Source of the DNA: Actinomycetes bacterium
GTDB taxonomy: Bacteria; Actinomycetota; Actinomycetes; Actinomycetales; Micrococcaceae
DNA: 10,691 bases
Assembly: GCA_023426375.1 (NCBI GenBank)
Contig: JAFAAV010000087.1
Location: 1-10,691 of the forward strand
Direction: 5' to 3'
Made by a program: the position numbers and the translations under genes. Shown here piece after piece: positions 6,203 through 10,691 of this stretch. The notes under the pieces are model-generated. The model was not told where the DNA came from. It made no database searches and worked only from the letters and a program-made list of their open reading frames with translations. Positions within the stretch are counted from its first letter, which is position 1. Every line of letters begins with the position of its first letter.

Positions 6203-7756
6203 GTGTCCACCATGATCGAGCAGCGGCAGAAAGCGGGTGCCCGCGAGTGGGCCGCTCTGGGCGCACTCATGTTGCCGGTTCTGCTGGTCTCCGTGAACAA
6301 CACAGCGCTGAGCTTCGCCCTGCCCGCCATTTCCAAGGCGTTGCACCCCACGGCCTCCCAGCTGCTGTGGATCGTGGATATCTACCCGCTGATTCTGGCG
6401 GCCCTGCTGATTCCTATGGGCAGCCTGGGTGACCGGATCGGGCGTCGCAAGATCCTCTTGATCGGCTCGATCGGTTTCGGCGTCATCTCGGTACTAGCCG
6501 CCTTCGCCCCCACCGCGGAGTGGTTGGTGGCCGCGCGCGTGGGGATCGCTGTATTCGGTTCCATGCTGCTGCCGGCCACGCTGTCCTTGATGCGCACGGT
6601 GTTCCGTGACGATCACGAGCGGCGCCTGGCCATCGCGATCTGGACCGCCGGCTTCAGCGCCGGTGCCGCGTTGGGTCCCATTGCCGGTGGTTTCTTGCTC
6701 AACCACTTCTGGTGGGGCTCGGTGTTCCTTCTGGCGGCTCCTGTTCTCGTGGCGTTCCTGATCGCGGCCCCGCTGCTGTTGCCGGAATCCCGTGACCCCA
6801 ACCCGGGACCGGTGGACCCGCTGTCCATCGTGCTGGCCGTGCTCACCATGGCCCCGGTGGTCTACGGCATCAAGTCCCTGGCGACTGGGGGCTCGGTGCT
6901 GCAGAGTTTGCTGATCATGGCCTTCGGCGTGGTCTGCGGATTGCTGTTCGCCCGCCGCCAAGTGGCCAAGGACTACCCGATGCTGGACCTGCGCTTCTTC
7001 CGCAGCTCGCGCTTCTCCGGTGGTCTCACCATCAATGTGATGGCCAGTATCGCCCTGTTCGGTTTCCTGTTCTTCCTGACCCAGCACCTCCAGCTGGTCA
7101 GCGGCAAGGACCCCATGACCGCCGGTCTACTGATGGTCCCCGGTCTGTTGATGGCCATCGTGTTCGGTTTGGCCGCGGCCAAACTCGCGGTGTGGTTCGG
7201 TGTGCGTGCCGCAATCGTGGCGGGCCTGTTGCTGATTACGGTCGGTTTCGTGATCGTGGGCTTCACCGATCAGCAGAGCTCCGCAGTCCCTGTACTGGTG
7301 GGATTCGCGGCCATGAGCGCCGGCGGCGGACTGGCCACCACGCTCTCCACGGACCTGGTGGTGTCCTCGGTGCCGGAGTCCAAGAGTGGCGCGGCCTCGG
7401 CCGTGTCCGAAACCGGGTACGAAGTGGGTGCAGTGCTGGGCACCGCCGTACTCGGCGGCCTGACCACCGCGTTCTACCAGTCGCACTTGCACCTCCCGCA
7501 GGGACTGAGCCCCGCCCAGGCCGACGCCGCTCACCAGACCTTGGGTGGCGCCGTGGACGTGGCGCAGGGCAACCCCTGGTCCGCGTCCCTCATGGATTCC
7601 GCGACCGCGGCGTTCTCCGCCGGCATGCAGGGCGCAAGCCTGGTGGGCGCAGCCGTACTCCTGGTGGTGGCCCTCGTGATGATCCGCGTGCTGCGGGCGG
7701 ACCGGAAGGTGCGCTTCCACGAGCCACTGCCCACGGACCGTATCGAGATCAACTGA
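6203..7756 (+). CDS. MFS multidrug-type exporter, DHA2 family, 14 TM (QacA/LfrA/SmvA-like)
   Basis: A 517-residue membrane protein with about 14 hydrophobic segments, the length and layout of DHA2 drug:proton antiporters. Visible motifs are WIVDIYPL in TM2 (Asp59), motif A GSLGDRIGRRK (73-83), and the antiporter motif C pattern with G150, G154, G158-P159 and G162-G163. PMLDLRFF (259-266) after TM8 and SETGYEVG (402-409, Glu403) in TM13 are also present. Compared from memory with QacA, Asp61 and the TM13 Glu are kept. The TM1 Asp34 position is Asn32 here, and the Asp323 position is Ala318. DHA2 pumps typically expel cationic antiseptics, dyes or quinolones; the substrate here is unknown. The divergent tetR gene and operator suggest repression relieved by a ligand. 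The start is GTG, set by the ribosome site. A GC-rich hairpin follows the stop. Confidence 0.9.
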   Translation: MSTMIEQRQKAGAREWAALGALMLPVLLVSVNNTALSFALPAISKALHPTASQLLWIVDIYPLILAALLIPMGSLGDRIGRRKILLIGSIGFGVISVLAAFAPTAEWLVAARVGIAVFGSMLLPATLSLMRTVFRDDHERRLAIAIWTAGFSAGAALGPIAGGFLLNHFWWGSVFLLAAPVLVAFLIAAPLLLPESRDPNPGPVDPLSIVLAVLTMAPVVYGIKSLATGGSVLQSLLIMAFGVVCGLLFARRQVAKDYPMLDLRFFRSSRFSGGLTINVMASIALFGFLFFLTQHLQLVSGKDPMTAGLLMVPGLLMAIVFGLAAAKLAVWFGVRAAIVAGLLLITVGFVIVGFTDQQSSAVPVLVGFAAMSAGGGLATTLSTDLVVSSVPESKSGAASAVSETGYEVGAVLGTAVLGGLTTAFYQSHLHLPQGLSPAQADAAHQTLGGAVDVAQGNPWSASLMDSATAAFSAGMQGASLVGAAVLLVVALVMIRVLRADRKVRFHEPLPTDRIEIN

Positions 7757-7780
7757 GGCGGAGACGGGGGCCTGAGTCCT

Positions 7781-7815
7781 CCCGGGCCTGTGCAGTGCGG
7801 ATGCCGTGGCCCGGG
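7781..7815 (+). terminator. GC-rich hairpin after the MFS gene
   Basis: CCCGGGCC (7781-7788) pairs perfectly with GGCCCGGG (7808-7815) around a 19-base loop, beginning 24 bases after the MFS stop codon. A second small stem lies further on (CGGCCC 7829-7834 with GGGCCG 7841-7846). Neither has a U-tract, which is common for actinobacterial terminators but weakens the call. Confidence 0.45.
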
Positions 7816-7900
7816 CGCCGCAGGTGCGCGGCCCCCTTACGGGCCGAGCGGCGTCGTCGTAAAGTGACCAGCGGAAACGTCGAGCGAAAGGCAGCGAAAA

Positions 7901-8422
7901 ATGAGCGCGAAGGAACTCTTGGAGGACGCCGCGCAGCGTCCCTCTCAGGTGGCCGGCGAGGTGCTGGAGGGCATCACGGAAGACGCGCTCAATCGCATGC
8001 CCGGGGATAAACACAACTCGATTGCGTGGCTGATCTGGCACGCAGCCCGGCAGCAGGACGTGCAGATCGCTCACCTCTCCGGAGAGGAACAGGTCTGGAC
8101 TGCGCAGGGTTGGGATGGGAAGTTCGATCTGGGCCGGGGCACGAGTGATTTCGGTTTTGGCGATTCTCCTGAGGACGTCGCGCGCGTTCGCGTGTCCGAC
8201 CCCGACCTGCTCCAGGGCTATCAGGACGCCGTCACCGCGGCCACCGTTGACTATTTGCGGTCCCTGAGCGACGCGGACCTGGACGAAATCATCGACGATT
8301 CCTGGGATCCGCCCGTCACTCGCGGGGTGCGAATCGTGTCCACGATCGACGACGCCGCACAGCACCTCGGCCAGGCAGCGTACGTTCGTGGGCTGGTGCA
8401 GAATTCCTGGCGCGGGAAGTAA
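7901..8422 (+). CDS. DinB-superfamily protein (DUF664 / DinB_2-like)
   Basis: A 173-residue soluble protein with the four-helix DinB-type fold signature. The block NSIAWLIWHAARQQDVQ (39-55) carries the conserved W-x-x-W-H and a following Asp53. The C-terminal helix carries TIDDAAQHLGQAAYVRGL (148-165), with His155 and the GQxxYxRG ending. His47, His155 and an Asp at about 150/151 are the likely metal ligands by family analogy. In actinomycetes some members of this superfamily are mycothiol- or bacillithiol-dependent transferases, but many are uncharacterised. I can name the fold but not the reaction. There is no signal peptide. The ATG follows AAAGG (7887-7891) by 9 bases. It sits alone between the exporter and the M23 peptidase, with hairpins on both sides, so it is probably its own transcript. 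Confidence 0.82.
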   Translation: MSAKELLEDAAQRPSQVAGEVLEGITEDALNRMPGDKHNSIAWLIWHAARQQDVQIAHLSGEEQVWTAQGWDGKFDLGRGTSDFGFGDSPEDVARVRVSDPDLLQGYQDAVTAATVDYLRSLSDADLDEIIDDSWDPPVTRGVRIVSTIDDAAQHLGQAAYVRGLVQNSWRGK

Positions 8423-8427
8423 TGAAA

Positions 8428-8464
8428 TGTCGCGGACTTGAGCGGTTAAGTGGGCAAGGCGACA
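8428..8464 (+). terminator. Possible terminator after the DinB gene
   Basis: TGTCGC (8428-8433) pairs with GCGACA (8459-8464), enclosing a second inverted repeat, ACTTGA (8436-8441) with TTAAGT (8446-8451, one G-T pair, loop GCGG). CTGTTTA follows. It begins 5 bases after the DinB stop. Stem strength is modest. Confidence 0.35.
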
Positions 8465-8547
8465 CTGTTTATCAACCCTGGATTCATCTAAGATTGCTGT
8501 ACTGACCATTGGTGCCGAGGGCAAACGGTTACCGAGGTCAAGAATCT
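8465..8547 (+). promoter_or_regulatory. Promoter region of the M23 peptidase gene
   Basis: A TAAGAT (-10-like) sequence lies at 8489-8494, about 72 bases before the ATG, with no convincing -35 box. Further on is a 9-bp palindrome CGGTTACCG (8526-8534), followed by GTCAA (8537-8541). GTTAC at 8528 and GTCAA at 8537 are 9 bases apart, start to start, which resembles a response-regulator direct repeat. Nothing here can be named with confidence. Confidence 0.3.
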
Positions 8548-8553
8548 GGGGAG
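8548..8553 (+). promoter_or_regulatory. Ribosome binding site of the M23 gene with unusually long spacing
   Basis: GGGGAG is the only good Shine-Dalgarno-like site and lies 13 bases before ATG 8567. An in-frame CTG at 8561 would give a 7-base spacing. The ATG is kept because the protein then begins MARSRARH, a normal basic signal-peptide start. Confidence 0.5.
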
Positions 8554-8566
8554 ATTACAACTGATT

Positions 8567-10690
8567 ATGGCTCGTTCACGTGCACGTCACACGGCGGCCA
8601 AGCGCCCATCCATGGCCTTGACCGCTTTCGCTTCGTTTTCTGCTCTGGTAGCGGTCAGCGTTGCCTTGAGCAACGGCTCCGCACCGGCTCCGTGGGAATC
8701 CGCGTACGCCAATGAGTCCTCCGAGGACCGGGGAGAACGTGGCACGTTCGGCCAGCCCCAGGCCGATGATCAGGGCGAGAACAGGCCGTCACTGTTCGCC
8801 GCCGTGCCCAATGAGGCCCTGATCTCCGATGTTCAGGACACTCCCCAGGACTACGTGGCCAGCCAGGTGCGCAACGTCTCCGACCGTGGAACCGGTTCGG
8901 CGCCGTCGTCCGTGGCTCCGGCCAAGCGCGCGCCCGCCACGTTCGAGGGCGAACTGCCGTTCAACACGATCATCGCCCCCGCTCAGCCGGCCACGGTTCT
9001 GGACGGCGGCCGGTTCGGCTGGCGCACCGCCCCGGACACCGGTGACGGCGAATTCCACAACGGCACGGACATCTCCACTTCTGAAGGCACCCCGGTCGTT
9101 GCTGCCCTGGAAGGCACCGTCACTGCGGTGTTCTGGGACGAATGGGGCGGTAACCGCGTAGAGGTTTCCCACGCGGACGGCGTCAAGACCACCTACAACC
9201 ACCTCAAAGACGTGATGGTCCAGGTGGGCGACCCCTTGAAGGCATCCGAGCAGCTCGGCACCATCGGCCAGACCGGCCTGCGCGTGACCGGACCGCACCT
9301 GCACTTCGAAACCTGGGTCGAGGGCAAGGCCGTGGACGCACAGTCCTTCGACTGGGAGACCGGCGAAGGCATCATTCCGGCATCCCGTCCCAAGTACTCC
9401 CTGGAAGACCAGGCCCAGACCGATCAGTCCGTTTCCGACAACGGTTCCGTGCCCGGAACCGACAACGGCCCCATGTCCGAGGTTCCCGAGGACGAACTGG
9501 ATCGGATCATCGCACTCAGCCAGGAGACATCCCCGGCGGAGGACGTTCCGGCAGAATCGGCTGGGTCCGAGTCCGATGCCGACACCGGTGAGGGTTCTTC
9601 TTCCGATTCCGACGGCGCTGCACCCGGCCCGGCCACCGAGTCGCGCGCGGCGGAATCCCGGCCCAGCCAGTCTCGTGAGCCGGAAGCGTCGAGCACCGAG
9701 TCCCGTTCTGCTCAGGCCACCCCGTCGCGCAGTTCCTCCACCTCATCCTCCAACGACGGCGCTGAAGGTCGCGTGAATGCCGGCGGTTCGAGTGGCGGAA
9801 CGTCCGATGCCACTCCGTCCCGTCCGAGTGGTGGTTCAACTCAGGGTGGCGGCTCCGGCGCGCCGTCGAACACTCCTAAAACTGACAGCGCTACCAAGGA
9901 CAAGGCAGCTTCCGACGAGGCTGCGAAGGACAAGGCAGCCAAGGAGAAGGCTGCCGCAGACAAGGCCGCGAAGGATGGCGCTGCAAAGAAGGCGGCAGAC
10001 GAGAAGGCCGCTCGCGACAAGGCTGCAGCAGAGAAGAAGGCCGCAGCCGAAGCCAAGAAGAAGGCTGACGCAGAGGCGGAGGCCAATAAGGTTCCGCCCG
10101 CTCCTGCGCCCGCACCGGTGGAAACTGAGGCCCCGAAGCCCAAGCCCACACCCACTGAGACGCAGAAGCCCAAACCCGAGCCCACTAAGCCGGCCGACGG
10201 CGAAACGCCTGCTAACCCCAAGCCTCCCGCCGAGCCGACGGTTCCGGGCACACCGGCAGAAACTGGTACCCCGTCCGAGAAGCCCAAGGACGAGGAGACT
10301 GCGGAGCCCACCAAGCCCGCGGAGACCACGGTCAACCCGTACACCGCACCCATCACTCAGCTGACCACGCTCGAGCAACTGCAGCAGCGTACTCAAACGT
10401 TCGTGAACGCCCAGCTGAAACTGACCCCAGAGCAGCAGTTCGGACCGGGGTCGCAGCTGAACGCTCAGCTGCCGTTGCTCTCGCAGCAATTGATCACGGC
10501 CGGGGTGGACCAGCAGGATCCGAAGTTCACGGCCCAGCTGACGGCAACCCAGGCCGCGGTCGAGAAGGCTGCCGCTGCTCCGAAGGACAAGAAGCTGACG
10601 GACGCGGCCACCGCGGAACTCACCAAGCTGCAGACGATGCTCGCCAACGTCCCCGCGTACGTGGACCCCGCAGCAGCACCGGCCGGCTGA
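8567..10690 (+). CDS. Secreted M23-family peptidoglycan endopeptidase with long Ser-, Ala/Lys- and Pro-rich tail
   Basis: A complete 707-residue protein. Residues 1-14 are basic, 15-35 hydrophobic, and SAYA-NE (45-50) offers an AxA cleavage site, so it is exported. The M23 (LytM-like) domain lies at about 143-255. The Zn ligands and catalytic residues are intact: His164 and Asp168 in FHNGTD, His212 in YNHL, and His244 and His246 in GPHLHFE. Such enzymes cut peptide cross-links in peptidoglycan during growth or division. The rest is a long low-complexity tail. It runs through an acidic/Ser-rich stretch with repeated ESR tripeptides (about 320-400), a Gly/Ser stretch (400-436), an Ala/Lys/Asp/Glu segment likely to be a long charged helix (439-508), and a Pro/Lys/Thr/Glu segment (509-590). 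The protein ends in a predicted helical domain (591-707) I do not recognise. No LysM, LPXTG or transmembrane anchor is visible at the C-terminus. The tail may span the wall and hold the enzyme there. Confidence 0.9.
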   Translation: MARSRARHTAAKRPSMALTAFASFSALVAVSVALSNGSAPAPWESAYANESSEDRGERGTFGQPQADDQGENRPSLFAAVPNEALISDVQDTPQDYVASQVRNVSDRGTGSAPSSVAPAKRAPATFEGELPFNTIIAPAQPATVLDGGRFGWRTAPDTGDGEFHNGTDISTSEGTPVVAALEGTVTAVFWDEWGGNRVEVSHADGVKTTYNHLKDVMVQVGDPLKASEQLGTIGQTGLRVTGPHLHFETWVEGKAVDAQSFDWETGEGIIPASRPKYSLEDQAQTDQSVSDNGSVPGTDNGPMSEVPEDELDRIIALSQETSPAEDVPAESAGSESDADTGEGSSSDSDGAAPGPATESRAAESRPSQSREPEASSTESRSAQATPSRSSSTSSSNDGAEGRVNAGGSSGGTSDATPSRPSGGSTQGGGSGAPSNTPKTDSATKDKAASDEAAKDKAAKEKAAADKAAKDGAAKKAADEKAARDKAAAEKKAAAEAKKKADAEAEANKVPPAPAPAPVETEAPKPKPTPTETQKPKPEPTKPADGETPANPKPPAEPTVPGTPAETGTPSEKPKDEETAEPTKPAETTVNPYTAPITQLTTLEQLQQRTQTFVNAQLKLTPEQQFGPGSQLNAQLPLLSQQLITAGVDQQDPKFTAQLTATQAAVEKAAAAPKDKKLTDAATAELTKLQTMLANVPAYVDPAAAPAG
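9881..10090 (+). repeat. Ala/Lys/Asp/Glu-rich repeat segment in the M23 protein
   Basis: Encodes residues 439-508, built from irregular units such as KDKAA, KEKAA and AEKKAA. A 14-base direct repeat (AAGGACAAGGCAGC) occurs at 9896-9909 and 9926-9939, exactly 30 bases apart. Almost all lysines use AAG while alanine codons vary. The protein pattern resembles the long helical linkers of TolA-like and wall-spanning proteins. Confidence 0.75.
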
Positions 10691-10691
10691 C

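Noticed and set aside
8465..8566. A c-di-AMP (ydaO-type) riboswitch before the wall-peptidase gene, as found for some actinobacterial wall hydrolases.
   Set aside because: The conserved blocks of that riboswitch are not present, and the space between the likely promoter and the start codon is too short for it.
9836..10489. Minus-strand frames opposite the M23 tail, rich in Leu/Arg/Gly or Ala/Ser.
   Set aside because: These are by-products of the Ala/Lys/Pro-rich coding repeats on the plus strand, with low-complexity translations.

Overview
The window is GC-rich and densely coding, with strong GAGG/AGGAGG ribosome sites and a high-GC actinobacterial codon style. The gene families present are an FtsX-type permease with two FtsX domains, a two-domain VOC protein like mycobacterial CFP30B (Rv0577), a DUF664-like DinB protein, and a secreted M23 peptidase with an Ala/Lys/Pro-rich tail. 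Together they point to an actinomycete, most likely of the order Micrococcales (Micrococcaceae-like). The genus cannot be fixed from this sequence. There are no tRNA, rRNA, transposase, phage or CRISPR sequences, so this looks like ordinary chromosome.

Layout, left to right: (1) the 3' part of an ABC transporter permease gene (+), truncated by the window edge; (2) a two-hairpin terminator region; (3) a VOC-family gene (-), convergent with the permease; (4) an M20D metallo-amidohydrolase gene (+), divergent from VOC; (5) a secreted phytase-like/esterase-like protein (+) with an 18-histidine tract right after its signal peptide; (6) a TetR-family repressor gene (-), convergent with gene 5; (7) a 14-TM DHA2-type MFS efflux gene (+), divergent from tetR, with a near-perfect 22-bp operator palindrome between them; (8) a small DinB-superfamily protein (+); (9) a large secreted M23 peptidase (+) whose stop codon ends one base before the window does.

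The clearest functional unit is the tetR/MFS pair: a local repressor, its palindromic operator in the shared promoter region, and a multidrug-type exporter. The exporter leader also holds a small hairpin followed by five T's, and a possible leaderless upstream ORF. The other genes look like single transcription units without an obvious common pathway. Two encode exported proteins (phytase-like and M23), and the permease and MFS are membrane proteins, so the window is rich in envelope functions. I see no convincing new multi-gene system. The points most worth a second look are the repressor/operator/leader arrangement, the Asp-to-Asn change in TM1 of the exporter, the His-rich secreted protein, and the unassigned C-terminal domain of the M23 peptidase.
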